DNA from: Caldilineaceae bacterium
Lineage (GTDB): Bacteria > Chloroflexota > Anaerolineae > Caldilineales > Caldilineaceae
Reading direction: 5' to 3'
Length of the DNA: 64,000 nt
Assembly: GCA_026645575.1 (NCBI GenBank)
Contig: JAPKMW010000030.1
Location: 1-64,000, forward strand
Part shown: one piece after another, positions 49,101 to 56,389 of the stretch
Layout: every line of letters begins with the position of its first letter
Position numbering within the stretch: position 1 is the first letter of the stretch
Notes under the pieces: generated by a model
Databases searched by the model: none
The model's input: the letters and a program-made list of their open reading frames with translations, nothing else
Told to the model about the DNA's origin: nothing
Program-made: the position numbers and the translations under genes

Positions 49101-49392
49101 GGGTCTAGAAGCGATCAACCCGGCGCTGGCGATCAGCGAGAATGTGCCGGGTGATCCCAACCAGCGTTCCTATGGCTGGTGGTGGTGGAGTACCTGGTAT
49201 GATCACCAGAACCTGCGCGACGAACGGGCCGAAGCCTTCGCCACACTGCTCTGGGATGGCGTCTACACCTACTCGTATGTGGCCCGCGCCACCACCCCCG
49301 GTGACTTTGTCGTCCCGCCGGCCAAGGCGGAAGAGATGTACTCGCCGGAAGTCTTCGGACGGAGTGCGAGTGATCGGGTGATTGTGGAGTGA
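43177..49392 (+). CDS. Alpha-2-macroglobulin family protein with thioester
   Basis: 2071 residues, larger than typical bacterial members (about 1500-1700). A signal peptide is visible (basic start, hydrophobic LLVIMGMIAPGVQG), with no lipobox, so it is probably secreted or wall-associated. Macroglobulin-type beta domains occupy about 130-1400. A Gly/Ala/Met/Pro-rich segment at 1290-1355 may be the bait region. VFAPAVRTDENGQATIDFKL-type strands follow. The thioester motif is ECTEQ with Cys1580 (base 47914), inside an all-helical TED domain up to about 1850. Such proteins trap foreign proteases by covalent linkage. The usual partner PBP1C gene is not adjacent. Residues 1452-1470 come from an inserted repeat hairpin. 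Confidence 0.9.
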   Translation: MQRSFGNLIHHLTRNQRFNQQLRRVFTLLVIMGMIAPGVQGSAMKTATARSTLNNPLAQVIVDEPGGGSSAGGLQITLSEGSEQPTAAETLPVAASEPLADEVIQPILDRLPPLETEPADQQDFRLPTELLPPPRPGTTITQTFPPTGTAPAGVEVVDGPLEVLRFAPEGEIPIAPFLSVTFNQPMVPLTTLAELSAADVPVQITPELTGTWKWLGTKTLTFEYQSEEIDRFPKATEYTVEIPAGTQSATGNELAEVVTWTFRTPAPVLQYTYPSGGPQPLQPLIFVSFDQQIDPAAVLETVSVTAGGEEYAVQLADDAAVADNAAVSSLVKRTLAGRWLAFRADREFPAGTTVTVNIGPNTPSAEGPLTTEAVQSFSFTTYSPLIIEDHGCSWGDQECPPFTPFYIRFNNPLDEQQFDPALITVEPAIPNLIVQAMGTSLELRGATQGRTTYEVTVSGEIADIFGQTLGEAQTLTFKTGPATALLTGPNNNFVTLDPSSGKPLFTIYTVNYDKARVRAFAVTPEQWTTYQNYLNNYAYQQDPPDPPGDKVLDEVVPIEAVEDELVETNIDLSQALSGSTGHLIVVVDVPRSLLSSLLSRLPFGSNDPIPTVRAWVQVTQIGLDAFVDHSEMVVWATGLQDGAPLAGVEVSLLNSNVTATTDDAGLARFKLPDQPSPVLVGKQGDDVAILPQTTYYWGSGGWMRNPLQDELRWYLFDDRQMYRPGEEVHVKGWLRRIGAGQTGDVSLVGDSGVSIQYTVNDPQGNQLADGVLDVNDLGGFDFAFTLPENANLGYANIYLSARNVSGVYTADYYHNFQIQEFRRPEFEVTARNEEKGPFFVGDDAVVAISAQYYAGGPLPGAETTWNVSSSPSNYSPPGWPDFTFGEWTPWWGFFDRGYAAFDTPYGGGSNAQSYSGRTDPAGVHYLRMNFDGIAPIPSSEEPPRPRPYSVMAEGVVMDVNRQAWAATTSLLVHPADRYVGIRSDRTFVEQGEPLVIEAIVTDLDGNAFADTQITMQAARLEWQYSQGQWREEEVDVQECTVASAMEPVSCEFTTDRGGSYRITASIRDDQERLNQSQFTRWVSGGQRPAARNVEQEEATLIPDKESYQPGDTAEILVQSPFSPAEGLLTVSRSGILTSERFLIEDGTYTLRVPIAEEHIPNLNIQVDLTGSAPRTDESGEAIANVPPRPAYATGSLTLAIPPVSRALTMTVAPAATELAPGVETSLAVSLTNAAGEPVAGAELAVVVVDEAVLALTNYQLADPIATFYSQRSSDLSSYYARASIVLANPVDLASQVANVAQESMARGGAMAADAMPAAAAPMATEAADMAFAEEGKGVGGGPSGQQPPIALRSDFNPLAVFAPAVRTDENGQATIDFKLPDNLTRYRVMVVAVAEGKYFGIGEANMTARLPLMVRPSAPRFLNFGDKFELPVVVQNQTDEPMDVDVVVRASNLSLSHSLQAGDSEIERLGGQRVTIPANDRVEVRFPATTDSAGTVRLQIAATAGDYADAATVELPVYTPATTEAFAVYGVVDEGAIAQPVASPQNVFPQFGGLEINTSSTALQALTDAVLYLSSYRFECTEQLASRILGIAALRDVLSAFEAEGLPTPEELNAAVQRDIERLQALQNGDGGWPIWERGDESVPYYSIHVAHALQMARMKDYLVPEEMMVRALDHLRNIENYYPAWYGESIRQTLSSYALYVRHLMGDVDTAKARNLLNSKPLDDQSLEAIAWLWTVLGDDAASAQENDAILRHLNNRVVETAGAANFTSGYGEEAYLLLHSSRRSDAVILDALIQNAPESDLIPKVVNGLLAHRTAGRWDNTQENAFVLLALDRYFNTFEAQTPDFVARIWLGETYAGEHTYEGRTTERHETKIPMSYLVESDATQDLILSKEGDGRLYYRLGLRYAPTDLNMPPVDMGFVVERTYEAVDNADDVQRNENGVWRIKAGARVRVRLSMVADNRRYHVALVDPLPAGLEAINPALAISENVPGDPNQRSYGWWWWSTWYDHQNLRDERAEAFATLLWDGVYTYSYVARATTPGDFVVPPAKAEEMYSPEVFGRSASDRVIVE
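47530..47584 (+). repeat. Inverted tandem repeat, period 8, inside the alpha-2-macroglobulin coding sequence
   Basis: AATCTCTC, ACTCTCTC, ACTCTCTC (47530-47553) face GAGATTCA, GAGATTGA, GAGATTAG (47561-47584). It is in frame and encodes NLSLSHSLQAGDSEIERLG. The codons are unlike the GC-rich surroundings. A 14-base stretch (47571-47584) is identical to bases 39471-39484 at the end of the ligase gene. Confidence 0.9.
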
Positions 49393-49398
49393 GTGATT

Positions 49399-49456
49399 GA
49401 GTAAGCCATAAAAAGAGAGCCGCTTGTACAAGCGGCTCTCTTTTTATGGCTTACTC
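49399..49456. terminator. 58-bp perfect palindrome, bidirectional-type terminator
   Basis: Bases 49399-49427 and 49428-49456 are perfectly complementary with no loop (centre CTTGTACAAG). The inner stem GAGAGCCGCTTG is followed by CTTTTTATGG, so an RNA hairpin plus T-run forms in both directions. It lies 7 bases after the alpha-2-macroglobulin stop. Confidence 0.85.
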
Positions 49457-49563
49457 AACGCTTTCATGCCGATGGATGGCGGATGTAAAGTCAGGCAGCG
49501 AAGGGTAAACTGGTTAGCATCAGTACGTTGTTTATTCTGCAATTGTAGCCATGAGCGGGAAAG

Positions 49564-50412
49564 GTGGGAAAGATGCGGGGTATGCGTTTGCAACAAAAGC
49601 TGTTGGCGACGATTACGTCGTTGCTCTTCTGGAGTGTCAGCATAGTAGGGTTGATGAAAGCTGTGCGCCCTGTGGTGGCTGCGGCCGTGGATGAGCGCCA
49701 CCTGCGCGTGATGACCTGGAACGCCCATTTCCTTAACCAGAATAGCGCCGCCTTTATGGTCACGATTGCCGCCAAGCAACCCGATCTGATTGCCATTCAG
49801 GAATTGGGAGCGCCCCTGAGTGAGGCGATCAGCGCCAAGTTGCGTGAACAGTTTCCCTATCAGGCACTATACCCCGCCCGCAACCCCGCCGGCATGGCGA
49901 TTCTCAGCCGCTATCCCTTTGTGACGACCACGCCGCCGGATTTTAGCCCGATCAATGGCTGCAACTGTCAGATCGTCACCATCGACGTTGCCGGCCAAGC
50001 GATTACCCTGATCAACACCCACCCCTGGCCGCCCAAGACCGGGCTGACCGGCGGTGGGACTTTTGACTTTGATACCGAAAACCAGGACCGGATCTTTGAC
50101 CAACTGCTGGTGCGCATTGCAGAAGCAGCTAGCCCCCTGCTGGTGATGGGCGATCTCAACACCATGCCGATTCAAGCCAACTATCGGCGGCTTACCGAAA
50201 TTTTACAAGACGCCTATGTGACCAGCGGCAGCGGACCGGCTAGCACTTTTCCCGTAGCCCGTAACGACCAGAGTTGGCTCCGGCAACCGCTGATTCGGAT
50301 TGACTACATTTTTTATGACAGCGCGTGGCAAGCGCAGAAAACGTGGGTCGACGCTATCGACGGGTCGGATCATCGGTATGTGATGGCGGAGCTGGTGCTG
50401 AATTCGCAGTGA
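49564..50412 (+). CDS. Endonuclease/exonuclease/phosphatase (EEP) family protein, secreted
   Basis: About 280 residues; the start is either this GTG or the ATG at 49573, which has AGGTGG upstream. A signal-anchor-like segment (LLATITSLLFWSVSIVGLM) comes first. EEP catalytic blocks are readable: RVMTWNAHF (Asn), AIQELG (Glu), INTHPWPPK (His), VMGDLNTMP (Asp/Asn), IDYIFYD and the final GSDHRYV (Asp/His). It would cleave phosphodiesters of DNA, lipids or sugars outside the cytoplasm. Substrate unknown. Confidence 0.8.
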   Translation: MGKMRGMRLQQKLLATITSLLFWSVSIVGLMKAVRPVVAAAVDERHLRVMTWNAHFLNQNSAAFMVTIAAKQPDLIAIQELGAPLSEAISAKLREQFPYQALYPARNPAGMAILSRYPFVTTTPPDFSPINGCNCQIVTIDVAGQAITLINTHPWPPKTGLTGGGTFDFDTENQDRIFDQLLVRIAEAASPLLVMGDLNTMPIQANYRRLTEILQDAYVTSGSGPASTFPVARNDQSWLRQPLIRIDYIFYDSAWQAQKTWVDAIDGSDHRYVMAELVLNSQ

Positions 50413-50893
50413 TGGGGGGTACGGAGGCGGATTTCGGAGGTGCGGATTGTGGTTGCACCCAGTGGGCCTCTGGCTTTTCGCTGGTAGCGGCGGGGGTTAA
50501 CCCTGCTGTAAATACGCCAATCTCGTTGGTCTCGGGCAAATACTTATAGAGTGGGTCATTGAGACCAACTAACCCTTTTCCAACTAATTACATCAACGCA
50601 ACGCCAGTCATGGCCTTGGCGGTTGAGAATCACCGTGCGCTGTTTCATCCCGCTCGATAGCTCGACGGGATACTTTTACCGCACGGCGGCGGGCAGCGCC
50701 AGAAAGGCAAAGCGCTCACGCGCCAGATCGGCTTTCGTTTTGATAACAAGGGTAGGTGATAGTATAGTCTCTCCACCCGCAAAGCGACGCCGTTGATTGT
50801 AGCAGCGTAAAGCGTTTACCTTTGGTAAAGGTTTTAAACCGGCGCTGGTTGCCTTGCCACAAGGAACATACCAAACATTAAGGAGTGCAGATT
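50413..50893. other. 480-base gap with a possible ABC-ATPase relic
   Basis: No complete gene. On the minus strand, bases about 50630-50676 read YPVELSSGMKQRTVI, close to the ABC transporter signature (ELSGGMKQR), and the frame ends soon on either side. A hairpin ATCCCG/CGGGAT (50647-50671) falls in the same place. ACCTTTGGTAAAGGT, a 15-base palindrome, sits at 50818-50832 before the SDR gene and could be an operator. The remainder shows nothing. Confidence 0.35.
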
Positions 50894-51835
50894 TTGACAA
50901 CTTGGACAACCGCCGACATTCCCAAGCTCACCGATAAGACGGTGCTTGTCACTGGGGCCAACAGTGGCTTGGGCTACGAAGTGACCCTGGCGCTGGCGGC
51001 CAAGGGCGCGCATGTGGTCATGGCTTGCCGCAGCCTGGACAAAGGCGAACAAGCGGCGATGTTGGTGTATAAACAGCATCCCAACGCGTCTCTTGCCATC
51101 ATGGAACTGGATCTTGCCAGCCTGGCCTCGGTCCGGCGTTTCGCCCATGTGTTTCAACAGCAATACCCGACGTTGGACATCCTCTGCAACAATGCCGGTT
51201 TGATGGCGATTCCCCGGCGCACCACGGCTGATGGCTTTGAAATGCAATTGGGCACCAATCATTTGGGCCACTTTGCCCTTACGGGGTTGTTGTTGGCGCC
51301 GCTCTTGCAGACGCCAGGCGCACGCGTTGTGACCGTCAGTAGCGGGCTGCATGAACGGGGAACGATCAATTTTGCTGATTTGATGGGCCAACAAAGCTAT
51401 GACAAGTGGACGGCCTATAGCCAGAGCAAACTCGCCAACCTGCTCTTTGCCTATGAGTTGCAACGTAGATTTGTGGCGACTGGGGTTGACGCGAAGAGTA
51501 TCGGCGCCCACCCCGGCTATTCGGCGACGAATCTGCAAGGTGTTGGTCCAACAATGGAAGGATCATGGCCAGCGCGGATTGGTATGATGCTGGCAAATCG
51601 GCTCATTGCCCAAAGCGCCGCCCAAGGTGCGCTAAACTTGCTCTATGCCGCCGTTGCGCCGGACGTGAACGGCTGCGATTATATCGGCCCCACCGGTTTT
51701 CAAGGAATGCGCGGTGCGCCGGGCAAGGTGCGTTCCAATCCTGAATCGTACAATGAGGCGGTTGCGGCGAAATTGTGGGCAATTTCGGTTGAGCAAACCG
51801 GCGTAACCTATGAATTGCTGGCATCACGTTGGTAG
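50894..51835 (+). CDS. Short-chain dehydrogenase/reductase (retinol-dehydrogenase/protochlorophyllide-reductase-like)
   Basis: 313 residues from a TTG after AAGGAG, giving the family-typical N-terminus TTWTTADIPKLTDKTVLVTG; a GTG 9 bases earlier overlaps the ribosome site. TGANSGLG binds NAD(P), DILCNNAGLM follows, and the catalytic Ser is in VTVSSGLHE with Tyr/Lys in YSQSKLAN. The long N-WTxxDIP start and LGTNHLGHFALTGLL are typical of the light-independent retinol dehydrogenase-like group. The substrate is not known. Confidence 0.85.
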   Translation: MTTWTTADIPKLTDKTVLVTGANSGLGYEVTLALAAKGAHVVMACRSLDKGEQAAMLVYKQHPNASLAIMELDLASLASVRRFAHVFQQQYPTLDILCNNAGLMAIPRRTTADGFEMQLGTNHLGHFALTGLLLAPLLQTPGARVVTVSSGLHERGTINFADLMGQQSYDKWTAYSQSKLANLLFAYELQRRFVATGVDAKSIGAHPGYSATNLQGVGPTMEGSWPARIGMMLANRLIAQSAAQGALNLLYAAVAPDVNGCDYIGPTGFQGMRGAPGKVRSNPESYNEAVAAKLWAISVEQTGVTYELLASRW

Positions 51836-51871
51836 GAGGGTGGTGTCTGTTGCTTGTTGTGCAGCGATTGA

Positions 51872-52303
51872 AAGAGGTGCATCAGTGCGAAAACGAATCG
51901 TCTTTCCGAGATTGACACGGCAACGGGAACTGCAACACCCATTGACCCGCCAACGCCTGCGCAGGGGGCGCGGCGCGTCTGGAGTGATTCGCAAGGCGTC
52001 ATCTGGGTGAGCGAATATCACGCCGGTCAGGTTGGGCGCTACGATCCGGCTACCGGTGCATGGCGCGAATGGAAACTACCAGGCGAACAACCGTTGGCTT
52101 ACGCGGTTTATGTTGATGAATTGGACAAAGTGTGGCTCAGCGACTTTGCCGCCAACACGATGGTCATGTTTGATCCGCTGACCGCAGAATTTTATTCGTT
52201 TCCTCTCAGTCCAACTGGCAACATGCGCCAGATTCTAGGGCGCGCCGGCGAAGTGTGGGGCGCCGAGTCAGGGGCGAATAAGCGGATTGTGATCCGGCGT
52301 TGA
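51872..52303 (+). pseudogene. Virginiamycin B lyase-like protein, C-terminal remnant
   Basis: An open frame of 143 codons after a stop at 51869 with no credible start; the first GTG is at 52007. The translation has beta-propeller blades of the Vgb/streptogramin lyase type: EIDTATGTATPIDPPTP, RRVWSDSQGVIWVSEYHAG, VGRYDPATGAWREW and GRAGEVWGAESGANK. About the first half of a normal seven-blade protein is missing. Translation from 52007 would give only two to three blades. It abuts the SDR gene and is read as a 5' deletion. Confidence 0.7.
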
Positions 52304-52313
52304 TTGCGCAATG

Positions 52314-52376
52314 TTGGTTTGTTCGTTGGTTGAGCAAAGCGCCGAAGGGTGCCTACTCAACCAACAAACCAACCAA
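52314..52376. repeat. Inverted repeat of short TTGG/CCAA words
   Basis: Arms 52314-52334 and 52356-52376 pair with few mismatches. Both are made of 4-base-rhythm words (TTGG, TTTG, TTCG, TTGG; CAAC, AAAC, CAAC). It begins 11 bases after the stop of the Vgb-like remnant. Bases 52377-52452 show nothing else. Confidence 0.75.
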
Positions 52377-52452
52377 CAAGCTTCCCTGTATTTTGTATCT
52401 CTGTTGCCCTTGCAATTTTGGCGGTCTAGGGTTAGGCTTATCAAAAGGGAGA

Positions 52453-52737
52453 TTAGCGGGACGGATGGCTTGATAAGCGTTGATTGAGTACTGAAAGCAT
52501 CAGTAGCACAAATATGTTGGCGACGACTTCGCCGAATGGCGTGGTGGATGGACGGGCCGGCAACTGCTTATTGGCAGCGGGCTGTATGACTGGCGGCTGG
52601 GCTATGGGCGCCGGTGTTGGGGCATTGTAAACGCGCACACGGGGCTCTAACTGCTTCCGTCCTTGTGCGCATAAGTGCGTATAGTGTGCATCTAACAGTT
52701 CTTCAACATCATCAACAAATAGCTTTGCGTCTAGCAT
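52453..52737 (-). CDS. Small hypothetical protein with C-terminal membrane segment
   Basis: 94 residues from an ATG preceded by CAGGAAAG; a GTG-started extension of 9 residues lacks a site. The N-terminal 35 residues are an acidic helix (LDAKLFVDDVEELLDAHY), a Pro/Ala/Gln-rich linker follows, and one hydrophobic helix (GEVVANIFVLLMLSVL) near the C-terminus suggests a tail anchor. No family is recognised. It stands alone between gene relics, so its status as a functional gene is uncertain. Confidence 0.45.
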   Translation of the reverse strand: MLDAKLFVDDVEELLDAHYTHLCAQGRKQLEPRVRVYNAPTPAPIAQPPVIQPAANKQLPARPSTTPFGEVVANIFVLLMLSVLNQRLSSHPSR

Positions 52738-52967
52738 AAAACTTTCCTGTAAACATGACAACACGGCGTAGGTACAGCAAAAGATATACCCTTACTATGT
52801 ATCTTGATATATGGATTTTTTGGGAAACATAGTTCGGCTCATCTACACAGCATAAGTCGTGCGGCGGGGCTTGACTATGGGCAAAGCGCACAACGGAAAA
52901 ACAGATCTATAGTGCAACCTGCACAATTATTTAGCAACATTATATGGATAATGAGGTGACAAAAGCG

Positions 52968-53350
52968 ATGGAAATCCTTGAGAACCGGTCACCTTAGGAA
53001 GCAACCTTTGCCGAGGGTTGGCTGCGTCATTACCACAAGACAGGGCAAATCAACTGGGACCTCTACAATCGCCCAAACAGACGGCGCCGGTCGGCAAGGG
53101 CGTTGATCTGCGCCATAGTCGCCTCTTGCTGATTTCGTCAGCCGGCGGCTATTTGCGGGAAGCGCAGGCGGCCTTTGACGCCGCCAATGACCTTGGTGAT
53201 TATTCAATTCGCCATTTCTCCGTAACAACTCCGTCGGCGCAGATTGCCTTTTCCCATACCCATTATGATCACACGGCGGTGAACGCGGATCAACAGGTGT
53301 TACTCCCCCTCGGCCATCTGCAAGAGCTGGTCGCAATGGGCGTCATCTAA
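52968..53350 (+). pseudogene. Broken gene of the glycine/sarcosine/betaine reductase selenoprotein B-like family
   Basis: The frame opens MEILENRSP and is stopped by TAG at 52995-52997, then continues EATFAEGWLRHYHKTGQINW to about 53070, where it must shift frame to go on with PKQTAPVGKGVDLRHSRLLL, SSAGGYLREAQ, HFSVTTPSAQIAFSHTHYDH and VLLPLGHLQELVAMG. These blocks resemble the N-terminal part of PrdB/GrdB-like proteins as I remember them. One stop plus one frameshift make a non-functional gene unless both are sequencing errors. A ribosome-like GAGGTGAC precedes the ATG. Confidence 0.6.
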
Positions 53351-53435
53351 AAGGATAGAGACAAAGTTCCATCCTGCTTCTATACCCCGTTCTGTCGATC
53401 CTCGCCTGCTTTTGCGGTAAGCTCAACTTATCACC

Positions 53436-53486
53436 ATCAGGCCAGCAGCGGAGCAGCTTACGTGTATGTTCCGCTGCTGGCCTGAT
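53436..53486. terminator. Perfect 17-bp stem-loop upstream of recQ
   Basis: ATCAGGCCAGCAGCGGA (53436-53452) pairs perfectly with bases 53470-53486 around a 17-base loop. A short T-rich run (TTGTTTTGT) follows at 53491-53500, so it may end transcription entering from the broken gene. Confidence 0.6.
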
Positions 53487-53526
53487 AGTAATTGTTTTGT
53501 CTTCACCAAAATAGAACCGAGGAACC

Positions 53527-55197
53527 TTGCGTAACGAAGAAACCTTGACGCAACAGATCGATCAGCTTGCGTTTGAACGTTTTGGCTATGCGGAACTCTA
53601 CCCTGGACAACGGACAGCGATTGAACAGCTTCTCGCCGGACGCGACACGCTGGCCGTCATGCCGACCGGCGCCGGCAAATCGGCCATTTATCAGATCGCC
53701 GGCTGTCTACTGCCGGGGGGTACGGTCGTCGTCTCGCCGTTGATTGCCCTGCAACAGGATCAGGTACAGTCATTAGAAGATCTGGCCGTCGGCGGGGCGG
53801 TGGCGGTCAATTCCACGAAGGGTGAACAGAGCCGCACCACCACGTTGGAGCAGTTTCAAGGCGAAGCACTGGAATTTGTCTTTCTGGCGCCGGAACAGTT
53901 GGGCAAGGAAGAGACACTGGCAAAACTGAAAGCCGCCAACCTCTCCCTCTTTGTCATCGACGAGGCGCACTGTGTCAGCGAGTGGGGCCATGATTTCCGC
54001 CCGGAGTATTTACGGCTGGGCGCCGTGATCGAGGAACTGGGTCATCCGACTGTCCTCGCTTTGACCGCCACCGCCGCCCCGCCCATTCAACAGGAGATTA
54101 CCGAACGGCTGCGCATGCGTGACGCCGAAGTGTTGATCCAGGGGTTGGATCGCCCCAACATCTGGCTGGGCGTCGTCCGTTGCACGGACGACGCGAGGAA
54201 AACCCGCTTATTGTTGGAAAAAGTCGGCGAAAAGCTGACTGCCGGCGAACGACCGGGCATTCTCTACGCCGGTACACGTAAGTATACGGAGGAGATCGCC
54301 GCCGCCCTAGTGGCGCAGGGGATCAATGCTGCAGCCTATCACGCCGGCATGAGCGCTGGCCTGCGTAACCGCACGCAAAGCGCCTTTATGGACGACGAAA
54401 TTGACGTGATCGTCGCCACCACCGCCTTTGGCATGGGCATCGACAAACCGAATGTCCGTTTTGTCTTCCACTACAGTATTCCCGGCTCCATCGACGCCTA
54501 CTACCAGGAGATTGGCCGCGCCGGTCGCGATGGTGAACCAGCCCAGGCGCTTCTCTTCTACCGCCCCGAAGACCTGGCGTTGCAACGCTTCTTTGCCAGC
54601 GGCGGACAACTTGCCGAAGATCAAGTGCAGAAGATTGCCAAAACCGTTCATAAGCAACAGAGGCCGGTTGCGGTGGAGACGTTGCAAGAGCAGACCAATC
54701 TCTCTGCGGCCAAAGTAAACGCTGCCCTGAATCACCTGGAGCAAGCCGGCGCCGTAGAACTTCTGCCCACTGGTGAAGCTACGCCGGTGGTTGATGCCCC
54801 CGATTTGGCCGAAGCCGCCGAGACCGCCGTCGAATTGAGCGAACGCCGTCGCCAATTTGAACAATCGCGCCTGGCGATGATGCGCGGCTATGCTGAACTC
54901 ACCAGTTGCCGCCGCGCCTACCTGCTCCACTACTTCGGCGCCGCCTATGAACCGCCTTGCGGCAACTGCGATTATTGCCAATCTAACCACCAACCGACCG
55001 TTATCCCAAGCCCAGCCAGCACGGCTGATCTCCCGTTTCCCCTCAACAGCCGTGTGGCCCACGCCAAATGGGGCGAAGGACTGGTCATGCGCTACGAAGG
55101 CGACAAACTGACCATCCTCTTCGACGCTGTCGGCTACAAAACGCTGGCTGTGACAGTCGTGCAGGAGAATCAGTTGCTTGAGCCGGTGACAGGGTGA
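53527..55197 (+). CDS. recQ: ATP-dependent DNA helicase RecQ
   Basis: 556 residues from a TTG with GAGGAA just upstream. Walker A is MPTGAGKSAIYQ, Walker B with the RecQ-specific loop DEAHCVSEWGHDFRPEY, and motif VI QEIGRAGRDGEPA. The RQC zinc site has CRRAYLLHYFG with CGNCDYC. Instead of a usual HRDC domain the C-terminus has a short HAKWGEGLVMRYEGD...LFDAVGYKTL module, found in some RecQ variants. It unwinds 3'-5' DNA in recombination repair. The last codons (encoding PVTG) and stop are part of an 8-base tandem repeat. Confidence 0.9.
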   Translation: MRNEETLTQQIDQLAFERFGYAELYPGQRTAIEQLLAGRDTLAVMPTGAGKSAIYQIAGCLLPGGTVVVSPLIALQQDQVQSLEDLAVGGAVAVNSTKGEQSRTTTLEQFQGEALEFVFLAPEQLGKEETLAKLKAANLSLFVIDEAHCVSEWGHDFRPEYLRLGAVIEELGHPTVLALTATAAPPIQQEITERLRMRDAEVLIQGLDRPNIWLGVVRCTDDARKTRLLLEKVGEKLTAGERPGILYAGTRKYTEEIAAALVAQGINAAAYHAGMSAGLRNRTQSAFMDDEIDVIVATTAFGMGIDKPNVRFVFHYSIPGSIDAYYQEIGRAGRDGEPAQALLFYRPEDLALQRFFASGGQLAEDQVQKIAKTVHKQQRPVAVETLQEQTNLSAAKVNAALNHLEQAGAVELLPTGEATPVVDAPDLAEAAETAVELSERRRQFEQSRLAMMRGYAELTSCRRAYLLHYFGAAYEPPCGNCDYCQSNHQPTVIPSPASTADLPFPLNSRVAHAKWGEGLVMRYEGDKLTILFDAVGYKTLAVTVVQENQLLEPVTG

Positions 55198-55264
55198 CAG
55201 GGTGACAGGGTGACATAGTTGTCTAGTTTTCTGATCATGCTCTCTTCACCTTGTCACCTTGTCA
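55185..55264. repeat. Inverted tandem repeat, period 8, spanning two convergent stop codons
   Basis: GGTGACAG three times then GGTGACAT (55185-55216) face CACCTTGT twice (55247-55262). The recQ TGA (55195-55197) is in the second unit, and the stop of the convergent dehalogenase (55262-55264) starts at the last base of the right arm. Confidence 0.95.
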
Positions 55265-55933
55265 CGCACCGCCGGCGACAATCTGCCGCGCCACCGCCTG
55301 CAAATCGGCGCCGATGATATCCGGTTTGGCTTGTAGACCACCCAGCACCTGGCCGGGGCGGGCGACGAAGGCGGCGGCGCAACCGGCATGCATGGCGCCG
55401 GCAATGTCCCAATCATGGGCGGCGACGAGGCAAATATCGGTGATGGCGACGCCTAACTCCTGAGCGGCATATTCATAGGTGGCGCGGGCCGGTTTGAATT
55501 GGCGGACGCCATCGACCGAAAGTAGGCGTTCAAAGTAGGGGCGTAGACCGGCATGGTCCATCTGCGCTTCCAGCGTTTGCGGCGGCGAGTTGGTGAGCGT
55601 TGCCAGGCGAAAGCCGGCATGTTGCAACATCTCCAAACTTTCCGGCACTTCCGGGTGGGGCGGCAGCGAACGGATGGCGTTCAACACTTGTTGGCGGCCC
55701 TCATCGCTTAGAGCAACGCCGTTGCGCAGTGCGACCATGTCCAGGGCATCGCGAGCCAGGGCGCTAAAATCATGATAGCTGTCGGTGATGGTGGCGACCA
55801 TCGCCAGGCGCAATAGTTGGGCAAACCATTGCCCGCGCACGGCGCTATCGCCAAAGAGTTGTTGAAAGTGGGGGTCTAGCGCCTTCAAATCGAGCAAGGT
55901 TTCATTGACATCAAAGACGATTACACGGGGCAT
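55262..55933 (-). CDS. Haloacid dehalogenase, type II
   Basis: 223-residue HAD-superfamily enzyme. The nucleophile is Asp8 in VFDVNETLLD, TLTNSPPQT is motif II, SVDGVRQFKPARATYEYAA holds the motif III Lys, and LVAAHDWDIAGAMHAGC is the motif IV acid with the HDWD pattern of L-2-haloacid dehalogenases. It would hydrolyse a C-halogen or a related ester bond. The gene is convergent with recQ, with the repeat between them covering both stops. No partner gene is evident. Confidence 0.85.
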   Translation of the reverse strand: MPRVIVFDVNETLLDLKALDPHFQQLFGDSAVRGQWFAQLLRLAMVATITDSYHDFSALARDALDMVALRNGVALSDEGRQQVLNAIRSLPPHPEVPESLEMLQHAGFRLATLTNSPPQTLEAQMDHAGLRPYFERLLSVDGVRQFKPARATYEYAAQELGVAITDICLVAAHDWDIAGAMHAGCAAAFVARPGQVLGGLQAKPDIIGADLQAVARQIVAGGA

Positions 55934-56032
55934 GTGTCGCTACCTCCTGCGCACCTAAAAACAGCGTCAATGCGCCCCATTCTAGCGGATGGTCTGGTTG
56001 CAGACAGTGAACTCTCCTACGAAGAACGGTAA

Positions 56033-56307
56033 TTAGAGCGGGAGCCGTTGTAACTGGTTAACCCACTCATCAGCGGTGCTACAAGCCAAAATGAGCAGAA
56101 TGTCGCTAATCACGGTATGAATCGCCAATTGATTACTCGCCACGATGACACCAGCAATGGTTTGACCGGCAACCATTTGTACGCCTGCCCACCCCTTTGC
56201 GCCAACTGCGCCCGCACTTGGGCCAGCATCGCCTGTTCACTCGGCAGATCGGGGTGGCCGACCGCTTCGTCAATGGCGACGACCTGTTCCAACTCGATAA
56301 AGGCCAA
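56033..56307 (-). pseudogene. Possible frameshifted remnant, unidentified
   Basis: Two minus-strand frames look protein-like and meet near 56170: one reads FIELEQVVAIDEAVGHP and AMLAQVRAQLAQRGGQ, the other continues MVAGQTIAGVIVASNQL and ISDILLILACSTADEW to a TAA at 56033. A single frameshift would join them. I do not recognise the family. The stretch 55934-56032 before the dehalogenase start holds nothing. Confidence 0.25.
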
Positions 56308-56346
56308 CCAGCCGCCTACACGTTTCAGGCGGCTGGTTGGCCTTTA
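56298..56346. terminator. Perfect 20-bp stem-loop
   Basis: Bases 56298-56317 and 56327-56346 are perfectly complementary (TAAAGGCCAACC... with ...GGTTGGCCTTTA) around a 9-base loop. It separates two minus-strand gene remnants and may be a terminator or another palindromic element. Confidence 0.6.
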
Positions 56347-56389
56347 CGCCAATCTTCTTTTGTGTTCATCAACGACTGAAGCGGGCGCT

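Noticed and set aside
50676..50909. 77-residue minus-strand frame
   Set aside because: It overlaps the start and ribosome site of the SDR gene, has no family resemblance over most of its length and no ribosome site.
52968..53350. Genuine stop-codon read-through
   Set aside because: A second lesion, a frameshift, is also needed, which makes a pseudogene the simpler reading.
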